A stretch of 64,000 bases of DNA, taken from contig NC_080073.1 of NCBI RefSeq assembly GCF_949987535.1, positions 21,882,116 through 21,946,115 on the forward strand. Direction: 5' to 3'. The first letter of the stretch is position 1. Each line of letters begins with the position of its first letter. The DNA comes from Balaenoptera acutorostrata (Eukaryota > Chordata > Mammalia > Artiodactyla > Balaenopteridae). Shown here one piece after another: positions 1 to 11,064 of this stretch. The position numbers were made by a program, and so were the translations under genes. The notes beneath the pieces are model-generated. The model did not search any database and was not told where the DNA came from. It was given only the letters and a program-made list of their open reading frames with translations.

Positions 1-689
1 GAACCCCCTGAATTCTATCCAAGGACTCCAGATTCAGAAGCCCTCTTCTCAGGATTGGCAGATGCTTTCAGGCCTGTGCCGAAGCTCTTGTTGGCTAGGT
101 GGGTGGTGGCCTTTTGCTCCAGCATCTGCCTCACGAGAGATGCTTGGCAAATGTTGGTTGAAGGAAAGTATCGCCGAGCACTGTGCGTGCTGTTGTTACA
201 GGTCAGGTGAATGTTAATAACGAGAGTGATGATGCTGGGTTGTTATCTCTCAGGATTCCTGTCTCTGCTTTTTTTTTTTGGTTCCTTTCATCTATAATAG
301 AAATGGCCATTGATTGGGAGAACCAATGGTGTCTGAAATTACTTATTAGATTGAAAATACTTTGGAAAGTGATTTTACTAACTTGGTTTGTCAGGTTTTC
401 TCAGGCAGGATCTGTTTGCTGATTACTACTCTGCAGAATGTTGTAGAGTGAACAAGCCTGCTTTTGGTTTTGACATCAAGTGTTTTTGTGTCTTTAGTAA
501 GCTTCTCATACCCATATACAAAATCTATATCTATATCTATGCATGAGGGAAAAATATTAGAAGAGAAAGACCAAAAGACAAGATTATAACTGGAGTGCAC
601 ATACACAAAGTGAACTATATAGGTATTAGCTGGAAAAAATGGTGGTGGGGTAAAAGGGAGGGAGGGGTGAATGCCCATTTTTAGATATT
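1..689. other. Unique sequence, nothing recognised
   Basis: AT-rich non-coding sequence. A short TATATC run lies at 525-540 and a T-run at 270-280. No exon or confident repeat was seen. Confidence 0.4.
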
Positions 690-945
690 GGAAAGGCAGT
701 GTACCCAGTAGTTGAGAGGGCAGCCTCTGGAACCTGGGCTCAGATCCCAGCTCTGCCACTTGGTACTTGGTAGCTGACCTTGGGTAAATCCCATCACTTC
801 CCTGCATCCAAATTTCCTCCTCTGTGAATGGGGATAATGATAGCAAATACCTCCAAGCACGTAGAGAAGATGAAGAGAGTTAATGCCTAGAAACCTCTTA
901 GAGCAGAGCCAGGCATTAATACGGGCTCTGGAAGTGGTCATAAGC
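690..945 (+). repeat. MIR SINE, sense
   Basis: Follows the MIR consensus in order: GAACCTGGGCTCAGATCCC, CTCTGCCACTT, GACCTTGGGTAAATC, a TCCTCCTCTGTGAATGGGG core, and the 3' part with AGAGCAGAGCCAGGCAT. Confidence 0.85.
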
Positions 946-964
946 TGCTGCTTTATTCATTAGA

Positions 965-1160
965 ACAACTCATATTAGTACAGGTGCAGTCCACAGAGCC
1001 CTTCCCTGTACCATACCTCATTTGAATCCCACAGTAACCCTAGTAGCTATTTTAAAATCCATATTCGAGATGAAGAACTTGAGGTACAGAGAGGTTCAAT
1101 GATTTGTCCACTGAAAGGCTATGAAGCAGTGCAGACAAGAGCCCAAGCTTTGGGATGGTG
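965..1160 (-). repeat. MIR SINE, antisense
   Basis: Reverse-complement MIR: CTCATTTGAATCCCACAGTA, GATGAAGAACTTGAGGTACA, GAGGTTCAATGATTTG, then the AAGAGCCCAAGC end. Confidence 0.75.
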
Positions 1161-1320
1161 AGACATATATCCAGGTTCCAGTGGGTCCCACTGCATTTGG
1201 CAGAGTGGCTGAAGTGAGCCTTTGCAGTTCGTTTCAGATTTTACAAATGAAGAGGTTTGTTCCTTCAGGGATCCAGCGCCACCTCATCCAACTTTCTGCA
1301 GTGGTGGAGAGGTTCCGTAG

Positions 1321-1483
1321 CTGTGCTGTTCACGGCAACAGTAGTGACCGCATGGAGCTGCTGAGCACTTTAACTGTGACTAGGGCCACTGATGAACTCA
1401 GTTGTAAATTTGACTTTATTTAAGTTCATTTAAACTTCAATGACCACATGTAACTAGTAGCTACCAGTTGGACAGTGCAGACA
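1321..1483 (+). repeat. MER5A-like hAT-Charlie element
   Basis: Ends read CTGTGCTGTTC at the left and TAGCTACCAGTTGGACAGTG at the right, around an AT-rich middle of TTATTTAAGTTCATTTAAA type. This matches the inverted ends and centre of MER5A. Confidence 0.65.
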
Positions 1484-1489
1484 GAGTGG

Positions 1490-1612
1490 CTCTTGTGTTA
1501 GAAGGCTTGGGTGGAAAGCCCAGCTCTACTACCGATTAGCTTTGCCACCTGGGGAAGATAATTCCTGAGGGCTCAGTTTCCCTATCTATGAAATGGGACA
1601 ATAAAAATTCAC
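1490..1612 (+). repeat. MIR fragment, sense
   Basis: CCCAGCTCTACTACCGATTA and the TCAGTTTCCCTATCTATGAA segment match the centre of MIR. Confidence 0.6.
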
Positions 1613-2249
1613 TCTAGCGAGGCCAAACAAAAGTGTTATTATTTTTTGAAAAGTTATAGCCATTCTGTGGAATCCAAGGGAAGGAATAAAAGCAGGCCAA
1701 GGAAAGGCTAAAAATAGAACGATCTTCAGGGTCATGATCACGCTCTTCTGGGTCATTTCTGCTCCTGGCACATCTGTGCTGATCTCGTCTCTGTGAAGAC
1801 AGGCTTTCTTTGTTCCCCCCGCATGTGATGAGAGAAGGATGGCCACCCCACAACCCCCAAATGTGTATCTCCCTCCTTCAGCAGCTTATTCCAGAATGAT
1901 TTGCTGTCTCTCAGGCTCCGTTCTAAGTTCTAGAAGAGGAACCTTCACTTGGTTCATGTGAGAATTTTATTGTTTCTGCTCCCCTGGCCCCAGTTACCAA
2001 AAATACTTTGGCATTGACTATAATTGATGGGTTTTCAGGGGACTCTGTCATTTTAATTAAAAGGTGAAGGTCCTATAGGTCACGAAGATAAATCTGCATT
2101 TTGTGCATTTTTATGTTACACAGCAGATTATGATAATCTTTGTTTTCACACGCATTTCTCCCTTCTGGGGATGAAGAGTGCATTTGTTACCTGGAAGGTA
2201 TAAACTGGTCCCTGGAAAGAGAGGTCATTTTTGCTGCTTTTCTGCTTTA
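1613..2249. other. Unique non-coding sequence
   Basis: No exon or recognised repeat. Small antisense ORFs at 1586-1853 overlap in two frames and show no coding character. Confidence 0.4.
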
Positions 2250-2260
2250 AAAGTCTCCTA

Positions 2261-2638
2261 GGGCTTCCCTCGTAGAGCAGTGGTTAAGAATCCGCCTACC
2301 AATGCAGGGGTCACGGGTTCGAGCCCTGCTCCAGGAAGATCCCACATTGCCGCGGAGCAACTAAGCCCGTGCGCCACAACTACTGAGCCTGCGCTCTAGA
2401 GCCCGTGAGCCACAACTACTGAGCCCACATGCCACAACTACTGAAGCCCACGCACCTAGAGTCCGTGCTCCACCACAAGAGAAGCCACCGCAGTGAGAAG
2501 CCCGCGCACCGCGACGAAGAGTAGCCCCTGCTCCCCGCAACTAGAGAAAGCCCGCACGCAGCAGCGAAGACCCAATGCAGGCAAAAATAAATAAATAAAA
2601 TAAATAAAAATTAAACAAAATACTTAAAAAAAAAAATG
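2261..2638 (+). repeat. CHR SINE (long subtype), sense
   Basis: Begins GGGCTTCCCTCGTAGAGCAG, has a B-box-like GGTTCGAGCCC, a central run of repeated GCCACAACTACTGAGCC units, and an AAATAAATAAA tail. Target-site duplication AAAG(T/C)CTCCT lies at 2250-2259 and 2639-2648, with one mismatch. tRNA-derived; typical of cetaceans. Confidence 0.92.
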
Positions 2639-2850
2639 AAAGCCTCCTGAAGTGTGGTGCATCTCTTGTGCACTGGAATTATAGGATCATGACCTAATAT
2701 TTCATTATATGGGCGTACTTGCTGCCAGAATGTTTCCCTGATGCCTGAATGAAGTGTGATTAGTGAATTGTCGTATGGAAATGTGAACGAGATGTAGAAA
2801 TTTCTTAGAACTCAGGTTCTGACTGTAGTGCATTATAAGTGTGAGCTGTG

Positions 2851-3147
2851 GGCTTCCCTGGTGGCGCAGTGGTTGAGAATCTGCCTGCCAATGCAGGGGA
2901 CACGGGTTCGAGCCCTGGTCTGGAAGGATCCCACATGCCGCGGAGCAACTAGGCCCGTGAGCCACAATTACTGAGCCCACGCGTCTGGAGCCTGTGCTCC
3001 GCAACAAGAGAGGCCACGACAGTGAGAGGCCCGCGCACCGCGATGAAGAGTGGCCCCCGCTTGCCGCAACTAGAGAAAGCCTTCGCACAGAAACGAAGAC
3101 CCAACACAGCCAAAAATAAATAAATAAATAAAATTAAAAAAATAAAA
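2851..3147 (+). repeat. CHR SINE (short-core subtype), sense
   Basis: GGCTTCCCTGGTGGCGCAGT start, GGTTCGAGCCCTGG B box, CCGCGCACCGCGATGAAGAG core, AAATAAATAAATAAA tail. Ten-base target-site duplication GTGAGCTGTG at 2841-2850 and 3148-3157. Confidence 0.93.
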
Positions 3148-3157
3148 GTGAGCTGTG

Positions 3158-3837
3158 TCTTATGTAGAGCCTGAATAAGAGGAGTGGCCTCATAGGCCTT
3201 TATATGAGTCAGTGATGTCAAGCCATGGGAGGAATTGAAGACAACTGCTGTGGAAGCCAAGAGATTTTCCCAAATGAAGAAACAAATAATCCAGAGTATA
3301 TTGTTGTCTATAGATGACAGCTTGTGGTGATACCCATAAGCCTGAATTTTGTTTTTAACTTTCATAATGTATTTTTTTTAATCCACTATATCTATAATAC
3401 TGTCATTCTAACAAGTAATTAATATTAAAACTTTAATGAGGGAGTTCTTTTTTGGTTCTAAGTCTTTATGATCCTATGTGTTTTTTTTAATACTTAGAGC
3501 GCATCTTAACTCAGATGGTAAATTTTCATTGGAAATGTTTGATAGGCATTTCATTTATTTTATGATGTTTACATCAGAAAAAGTGGATATGTGACTGAAA
3601 TTATGTGATGTATTCCTTCCTCAAATATGGCCAGTTGTTTGGGGGACTCCGTCTTTTTTAACAACTCCATTGTTGAACTGGGAGACGTTCTGAGTTGGAT
3701 TTTCTGTACTGTGCAAATTCCAGTCTTGAAACAGCCTTGGCTGACTACTTTACACCTCCAGCCCGCTCTCTGGTTTTCCCAGACTTTTTTGTATTTTACC
3801 CTCCCTTTTCCTCCCAGTGTGGGGAATATCCCAGCCT
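3158..3837. other. Unique AT-rich sequence
   Basis: No gene or confident repeat seen. Short T-rich runs near 3370 and 3481. Confidence 0.4.
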
Positions 3838-4055
3838 AGTTTGGAATCCTGGGTCCACTAACTACTTACTTGTTTTGTGCTCCTGGGTAACTGGAATTAT
3901 TTATATTCTCCCATGTTAGAGATTTAAAACAAAATAAATTAAAACTGTCCTATGGGTTGTTCTGAGGGTTCCATGAGATGAGAAGTGATGGTGTCTGAGA
4001 TATAATGCTTGGCTCAGAGTATCCAGCTGCTAAATTATTATCGTGATGTTAGCTT
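3838..4055 (+). repeat. MIR fragment, sense
   Basis: CTGGGTCCACTAACTACTTA, TGTGCTCCTGGGTAACTGGA and the later ATAATGCTTGGCTCAGAGTA are diverged MIR segments in the right order. Confidence 0.55.
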
Positions 4056-5342
4056 CCTTGATTCTCTTCTCTTGACTTAACTAAGGTACAGAACAGTCAA
4101 ATATGGCTCTCTAGTGTTTTCTATGTCCCGTGAACACTTTTCTGGATTCTTAGATTATATATAATGTGATCTTAATATCAGAGGCAGTGATTGGTTATGA
4201 ATCACCGCTGGCCGGGACTGGTCTTTTTTAAACGTTGTGTCCTCGGGTCCCTTTCCATCCCATCCTGTTTTCCTCTTGTCTTCCTCTGGGTCCCCTGACT
4301 GTGCTCACTTCCCTGTACTGCAGGCATTAGAGCTTGTTCCTCACATTCTTACTCACCTTAAACCAAATGTTACCAAGTCCTTTGTCCCATTCATTCACAT
4401 CCTGCAGTCTACCGAGAAATCCATCAATGAATCCCAAAGTGATTCATCGCTTGTTAGTTTCTAGGCTGTGTAGTCTAGATAATGTTTTTCATTTTATTAT
4501 GCTTTTCCCTGAGGCATAATGCTTTTCCCTGAGGCAACCATGTCAAGGTGGGAGTTTTGAGTTTTGGTCTGGCAAGTAGAATGGGTAGAAAAAAGGGAAG
4601 TAGATGAAGAGACAGGACAAGTTGGACCTTTTAAGGCATACGGTGTCTTGTTTATATATTCATGTATGTTTACCTGTCCCCATCAAAGCAGACTTGAGAA
4701 AACTTTTAAAAATATTTTATGAAATTGGAGATAAAGAGAAAATAAGGACAACTAAGCAGAAGGTTATCATATGATATGCTTGGCGAAAGGTCCTCTTCAC
4801 TTATTGAAGGTGGACTCTAAGTTTGGCTCTGAGCTTCCTAGCTGCCAAAGTGAAGAGTGAAAAACAATTGAGTATAAGATGTACAGCTCCATAAGATCAA
4901 AACTAGTATTCTTGGTACCAGTACCTGACACTTGAACCTTGCAAGTTAGTTCAGTAGTTTGACTCCAGGTGGAGGGTCTAAGATACCCAGCGGTGTATGT
5001 TAAAAGAACTCTTGCTAAAGAGGCCTGACTTCCTTAGCGCTGTGCTCTTCAGACATCTGGCCAGATTCATTCTCTTGTACTTCTAGGCTGAGACCTTAGT
5101 CTGACCGAAGCAAGCAGATGATAAAATGTTTTGCCAGTTTTTCTTTTCTTGAGGGCCTAGATAAGGCAGTAATTTTGTTGCATTTACATGTCAGGCAGAC
5201 TCCAGCCCTAGAGAGAATTAATGAGGGACAAATGGGAGGTTGCAAAATGGGAGTTTGCTCACTTGCTCATTTAAGCACTCACTCATTCATTCACAAATAT
5301 TTATTAAAATGTGTTGTATGCTAGTCTCTGTTTTAGGCATAG
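4056..5342. other. Mostly unique; possible L2 remnant and a 20-bp tandem duplication
   Basis: About 4235-4400 is C/T-rich and vaguely L2-like, but too diverged to call firmly. At 4499-4538 the 20-base unit ATGCTTTTCCCTGAGGCATA is duplicated in tandem, the second copy ending slightly differently. No exon seen. Confidence 0.4.
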
Positions 5343-5354
5343 GAACATCAATTT

Positions 5355-5482
5355 TTTTTTTTTTTTTTTTTTTGGCTGCGCCACGCAGCTTGCGGAATCT
5401 TAGTTCCCCAACCAGGGATCAAACCTGGGCCCTGGCAGTGAAGACGCTGAGTCCTAACCACCGGACCGCCAGGGAACTCCCC
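5355..5482 (-). repeat. Short tRNA-derived SINE, antisense
   Basis: A T-run, then GGCTGCGCCACGCAGCTTGC, GTTCCCCAACCAGGGATC and GCCAGGGAACTCCC. This is the reverse complement of a short (about 130 bp) SINE. Ten-base target-site duplication ACATCAATTT at 5345-5354 and 5483-5492. Confidence 0.85.
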
Positions 5483-5504
5483 ACATCAATTTGTCTTTGT
5501 TTCT

Positions 5505-6215
5505 TTTGTCGCCATCCTGCTTCAAGCCGTCGCCATCCGTTGCTTGGACGACTGCAGTAGTCTCTCATTTTCTACTCTTGCTCCGCAGAGGGCCTTCTCC
5601 ACCCAGCAGCTGGAGGGCTCTTGTGCAAACCTAAACCATCTCCTATTTCTCTCCTGCTTACAACTCTCACATCACATTTGAAACCAAATCCCAACTCCAC
5701 ACTGTGGTCTGCAAACTCCCACGTGATCTGCTCTCAGGACCTCCCCAACATCACCCCCCTACCTCTCTGCCTCACTCACTTTCCTCGAGCCCCTCTGACT
5801 GCCTCTCTGCTCCTGACCACATCCAGCTTATTTTGGCATTAGGCTCCTACAGGGCCACGCTGTTTCTCTATCTGGGACCCTGTTCCCCCGGAAGTCACAT
5901 TGTATTATCCGTCATCATGTCAAGAGTCACCTTCTCTCAAAGAGGTTCCTTCCCGGAACACCCCATCCGTGCAGCCTCTCTTCCTCCAAACCCAGACAGT
6001 CTCTGTCACACTATTCACTTTTGTTTTCTGTCACACTTATCTCAATCCACAGTTATCTTATTCACGCCCATTTACTTGTTTGTCTGTCTTCCCATGCTGC
6101 AGTGCAAGCTCCAGGGTACCTAGGACCTTACCACCACCTTCTGTGCCCAGCACCCACACAGGGACTGGTGCAAAAGAGCTGATCAAAAAATACGTGTTGA
6201 AGGAATCATGCAGAG
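5505..6215 (+). repeat. L2 LINE 3' part, sense
   Basis: L2-like text in order: GGACGACTGCAGTAGTCTCT, CCTCACTCACTTTCCTCGAG, CTCCTGACCACATCC, TTTGTTTTCTGTCACACTTA, GCAGTGCAAGCTCCAGGGTA, CTTCTGTGCCCAGCACCC. Several ORFs here are chance frames of the non-coding 3' region. Confidence 0.65.
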
Positions 6216-6479
6216 GTGACCTGTTGAGCGTGGGGTAGAATATGGAAGACTGCTCACCTGCTCTGTATGACTTCCACATATGGTCAGAGTGCCTTACCTA
6301 CCTCCCCTCCCTTCCCCCTTTCTCTGTGTGGTTTCCTTTAGTGGCCCTTTCACCTTATCCACCAGGTCAAATCAGAACAAAACAAACTCACACACATAGG
6401 CAGATCTTTTCCCCTCAACAAGAACCAACCAACCAACCAAATAAAAATTTTAAAATTCCTGAACACCTCTTTACTCTTT

Positions 6480-6745
6480 CCCCCCAAACACTCCTTTACT
6501 CCTCTGTGTTGTTGCCTCCTCCAGGAAGTTTTCCTGGATTGCAGCAATCCTCACCAATCTTACTCTTCTCAACATTGTTGAAGTCTTTATTTTCATTATT
6601 CCAAAAGACAATGGCAAATATTAATGACCTACTCTCTTGGTTGCCCCATGTATGTCTTTTCCAGTTAGTTTGTCATTTTTGGATAGACAGGAATTAGTCT
6701 TATTCTTGATTTCCCTCAGCATGTCTTGGTATAAAGCCAGAACTC
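6480..6745 (+). repeat. L2-like fragment, sense
   Basis: TGCCTCCTCCAGGAAGTTTT and later GATTTCCCTCAGCATGTCTT follow the L2 3' end loosely. Diverged; boundaries uncertain. Confidence 0.4.
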
Positions 6746-6951
6746 AGTATGCTTCTGTATGTATAGGCTGTGTTTAGAGCATCTTTAAGTAGCTTGGGGA
6801 GCTTTCATAGATTGTATCATGGATTTGTGTTGTAGAAGTAACTGGGAGAACCAATAAATACTGAATCCCATTATGCTTGTGCTTATTTTGTGTAGTTTTC
6901 CATATAAATAATTACCATCTCATTTAGAAGCTTTTTACTATATTTTGACTT

Positions 6952-7027
6952 AACTTTTTCTGTGATGCCATTTAGTGTGAAATTGTTACAACTTTTTTTG
7001 TGATGCCATTTAGTGTGAAATTGTTGT
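6952..7027. repeat. 38-bp tandem duplication
   Basis: Two copies of a 38-base unit containing TGTGATGCCATTTAGTGTGA (6961-6980 and 6999-7018). They differ at about one C/T in the T-run and at the final bases. Confidence 0.9.
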
Positions 7028-7536
7028 TTAAACTATAAGTATCTTATGCTTATTTTAAGGATAGTTTTCATTCTGTTTATAAATATGACTTTATTAAAAA
7101 AAATTAAAACGTACTTATAATAAAAACGTGTAAATTGGATTATCATGTTAGCACCGTCCAAAGACTTCCTTTCTTGGCCACAGGAGGGCACTGTTGTCAA
7201 ACAAAAGATGACTAAGTTTGGAAATTTAATAATGGTTTAGATTAAGCTTTTAAGAAGCATTTATCCCACTAATGGATTAAAATGGCCAATATTCCCTGCG
7301 ATGGGCATTGTCTTGCTGTATAATCCTGTTGCAGTTGAATTTACTGTGTATATATGTTCATGAGCTGTAAGTTATCAATAGCTGCATCTTGCTGTATATT
7401 TCCTAAAATGCTCTGTGAGGCTTGTTACAGCTGGAAGGCACTTTGGTGATCCTGTGGTTGAACTATATTAGTTTACAGGTGAGGAATTAGGGAAGCATAG
7501 AAGTGAAATGACCATTCATTTGGGAGTAAAACTAGA

Positions 7537-7690
7537 GACTTACATTTATTCATTTATTCAACGAAATGTATTTAACACCCATGATGTGCAGGGCATTATG
7601 TTAGGGATTAGGGTAGAAGAGAAGTAAGACATCATCTCTCCCCTCAAGAGCTTTACATTCTGTTTGTAAATGAACAGACAACCTCCACCA
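7537..7690 (+). repeat. Ancient L2/MIR-class 3' fragment
   Basis: TTCATTTATTCAACGAAATG, ACACCCATGATGTGCAGGGC and CTCAAGAGCTTTACATTCTG match the widespread mammalian L2-class 3' motif (ATTTATTGAGCACCTACTAT type). Confidence 0.5.
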
Positions 7691-7699
7691 CAGCAAGGT

Positions 7700-10140
7700 A
7701 ACTATTCATGTCATAGAAATTCTTTTACTGATACTTACGTACAACTTACTATATTTTTATAATACTATGTAGAAGTTAGATCATATCACATAAAATTTTT
7801 TTAAATAAAAGTTCGAGTGCTTGGCGACTTGTGGGTAGCCTCCAAAATATTACGTTGGTTATTTGTTATGCTAAATAAAATCCTTGGACACTGTTTTGAT
7901 TCTTTGAAAATTGAGAAAGGAGAGGAAAATTTCCAATTAAAAACTGGTCTAATTAAAAGAAAGAAACCCTTAGCCGTAAGGATAATTGGGCCTTGAGAGA
8001 TTTATGGCTAAGTTGCCATTACCGCTCACATTTGTTCAGCCCCCAGACCTGGGCAGTTTCACTTGGACAAAGAGCTGTGGAATCATGCTGACTGTCCCTG
8101 AATTTGGTGAGTGCATTTTATTTTATGTCACTCTCAGGTTTGTTTTCTCTGTTTTGTGACTGATAATGGCTCTCACTGAACCATCATCACTTAGCGATGA
8201 TTGCTTTCGTACATTTCATGGTCACTTGTAGGCTAGAGTTTTTATTCATTAACAAAATGCATTTTTTTGCCCACACTTCCATTGGAAAGGAACATGTCAC
8301 TGCATGGAAATAAAGATACTGCGGGTTTGTAAGGAATTTTTCAGTTCTTAAAGTGACAGAATGTGAACCTTAGGAGATCACAGCATGTCTATTTAATGTA
8401 TTTGAATCATCTCTGACCAGAAGGGCCCTTTTGAAGACCTCTACCACCTAATTTAAATGAGGTGGTATTGGCAGCACTTGAAATTAAAGTGCCATTTATA
8501 AAATTTTATAAAATTCTTTAACATTTAACAGACACAGTTATTATCTTTAATGGCTCACTTAGAACATGCTTTGGCATATTGTAAAGTGAAGGAGTAAATT
8601 CTTCATTGATGTTTTTTTAAGTTAGCATTAAAAAAGCAACTTATGACATGTATATACCACATTTTGGCAGCAAAACATGTCCCCTTGAACGTATGACACT
8701 GAACATGCTCTAAATTACAAAGTAATCCCACACATCATGTGATAGTTATAAGTGATAGCCCAGCTGAGGCATCAGCCATATATCAGCGCTTGAAATACAT
8801 TAACAAAAGCATCGATAACCTAGCAAGTACGTTTGCTTTTCATCAGCACCCTCTTAAATATCAGACGCTCATTAATACTTGTCTTTTTCCAGCATAAATT
8901 TGTCAAGAGAGAGGTTACATTTGCTTTGCATACTTTTGCGGAAAAGCTGTTTGAAAATTTCCAGAAGACAATGCAATGTGGTTGTGTTATTTAAGCAACT
9001 AGAAATGGAAGCATCTTTCCTCCTCTCTGTCTGAAGAAACGATGAATTATTTCATGGAGGCAACTTCTGTTTCAACATTTCCATTGGTTATCAGACAAGA
9101 CCTCACTTGGGGGACCATCCTTTTAACCCTTTTCCACTCATAAAAGTCTGTTTTTACTCCCCAAGCCCAGGTTGCTAACTTATGAAACACCTCTCGCTTC
9201 TATCATCTTCCGTCTTGACCAATTTGAAATTAGTGTGGAAAAATGATTTACAGCTGATCTCTTAAGGGTATCACCTCTTACGTCATTAGCTGGAAGAATT
9301 ATTCCTTACTTGTGCCCTGATACCTGAGGGGCTGAGAACCACAGTTACCAGATCATCCCAGTAGATCCCACTCTGGGAGGTCAGCTGAACTGATGGTGAG
9401 TCTGCAAATAGATAGTTATTCAAACATTCCCCACTCCGCAGGTGATGCAAGACATTGCTTGGAGACCTCCTAGGTGAGTGGGCAGGCAGGAAAGGGCAGT
9501 GCTGGTTGGTAGCTGGAGGACTGTCTGTCTTGTTATTAAGCCAGAATCTGCCTTGCTACATTGTTGCGAAAATGCTTCTGAATTGGAGTTTATCAGGAAA
9601 TGAGTCTGAGTGGATGCACTGAGAAAAATCCATTTTGTTTTGTTTCCATGCTGAATTCCTTCATGGAAATCGACAGAAGTCATTTAGCCTTACTTGTGGC
9701 TCTGCTATATTTTCGCTGAAGTGTCTTCTAGGAGTTCTGATCTGAAGTGCGGTCGTTTTCCATCTGTTTGAAAAATGGCAGCTTAAGTGCTCAAGGTCTT
9801 TAGGATTCTTGTATGTTTGGTCTTAATTTGGAAAATGACATAAGCCTTTAATCTGCAGTAAAGCAGAACCCTGCAGCAAATCAGAATCACTGTTGTTCAC
9901 CAGCTTCTCAGAGATGAGGCCGAAATTATTTAGGGGTTAATATAAAATAGCTTAGGCTCCAAGCCAGGGTCTGGTAGCTAATTCAGTCCAATTGTCTACA
10001 CATGTGGGTCCACAGACAGAATTTTTATTTTTAGGTTGATGATCAATGTCTTGAATTCCTGAAGAAAGATAGATTTATTTTCAGTCTGTTTACTAAAGCA
10101 TGAAAAAGGACAAATGCTTTTTGAAAATATTTTTTACAAG
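7700..10140. other. Repeat-poor AT-rich stretch; possible conserved non-coding element
   Basis: About 2.4 kb with no recognised transposon, the longest such stretch before the first TAFA4 exon. 8500-9000 is a dense AT-rich run with ordinary complexity. Small ORFs here have no coding character. An enhancer role is inference only. Confidence 0.35.
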
Positions 10141-10149
10141 AATTGAAAC

Positions 10150-10338
10150 AGTAGGTACCTTGGTGCCAGACGGCTTGAATTTGCATCCTGGCTTAGCCAC
10201 TTGCTAGCTGAGTGACCTCGGGCAAGTCCCTTGTCGTCACTGTGCCTCACTCTCCTCATCTGTACAGCAGGATAGAAATAAATCCTACTTTTAAGTGAGT
10301 TATTATGTTAAGTGCCTGGCCCATAGTAGTCACTACAT
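10150..10338 (+). repeat. MIR SINE, sense
   Basis: GCTTAGCCACTTGCTAGCTG, GTGACCTCGGGCAAGTCCCT, CTCTCCTCATCTGTACAGCA and GTGCCTGGCCCATAGTAGTC give an almost complete MIR. Confidence 0.88.
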
Positions 10339-10350
10339 AAGTGCTTTCTA

Positions 10351-10890
10351 TTTATTTTTATTTATTTATTTATTTATTTTGGGTGAAGTAGAAAAGAATA
10401 ACTTTATTGCTTTGCCAGGCAAAGGGGGCCACAGTGGGCCAATGCCCTCAAAACTGTGTGTCCCGACCTGGAGGGGGTAGTGAGGGCTTTTATAGTAATG
10501 GTTCAAAGAGGGCGTGATCAGCTTGTGGACATTCTTCTGATTGGCTGGTGGGGAGGTAAGTGGGCGTCAGCATCATCAACCTTCTGGTTCCAGCTGGTCT
10601 GGGGTCTCCGTGCTTGTGGGCAGCATGCAGTTAACTTCTCCCACCTGGTGGGGTTTCAGTGTTGTCATCCTAAAGCTGGTGGGGAGGTCAAGTCTAGCAG
10701 CTCAGATGTTGAAGGCAGTCCATCGCGGTGTGCTGTTTATGACTGAAGCCACTGCTAGTGTTGGAGGGTCTCCTGCAGAGGCTGGGGGCGGCTGTGTCTC
10801 ACTGTGAGGACAAGGACCCTGGCAGCAGAAGTTCTGGGAAGTACTCCTTGGCGTGAGCCCTCCCAGAGTCCGCCATGAGCCCCACCCCAG
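10351..10890 (-). mobile_element. Chimeric retrocopy: L1 5'UTR-like segment joined to an LTR
   Basis: A 540-base insertion flanked by the 12-base duplication AAGTGCTTTCTA (10339-10350, 10891-10902), with a T-rich tail on the left, so it was reverse-transcribed in the minus orientation. On that strand the first part (10890-10752) resembles the 5'UTR of cetartiodactyl L1, ending CCAACACTAGCAG. The second part (10751-10390) looks like an ERV LTR: CCAAT box (10537-10544), TATAAAAG (RC at 10487-10494), AATAAA (RC at 10403-10408), then the A-rich tail. The LTR family was not identified. No coding frame is expected. Confidence 0.6.
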
Positions 10891-11064
10891 AAGTGCTTTC
10901 TAAATAACAACAAAGAAACTTCCTCCGGGGCCTTGGGTGAGTGTTCAGAGAGTTGAATTAACCAGAAGATTTCAACTGTCAACTCTCCTTATTGTTTAAG
11001 ATTGGTAATAAGTTCTAAATCATTTTATTATCTGTGATAAACTGAAGTCTTTTAGTGAATATTT

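Noticed and set aside
2281..2340. tRNA-like sequence with B box (and similar in every CHR element)
   Set aside because: tRNA-derived SINE heads, not functional tRNA genes; they continue into SINE bodies and A-rich tails.
5505..6238. Several overlapping ORFs of 73-151 codons in a C/T-rich stretch
   Set aside because: Explained by the L2 3' region; composition makes stops rare.
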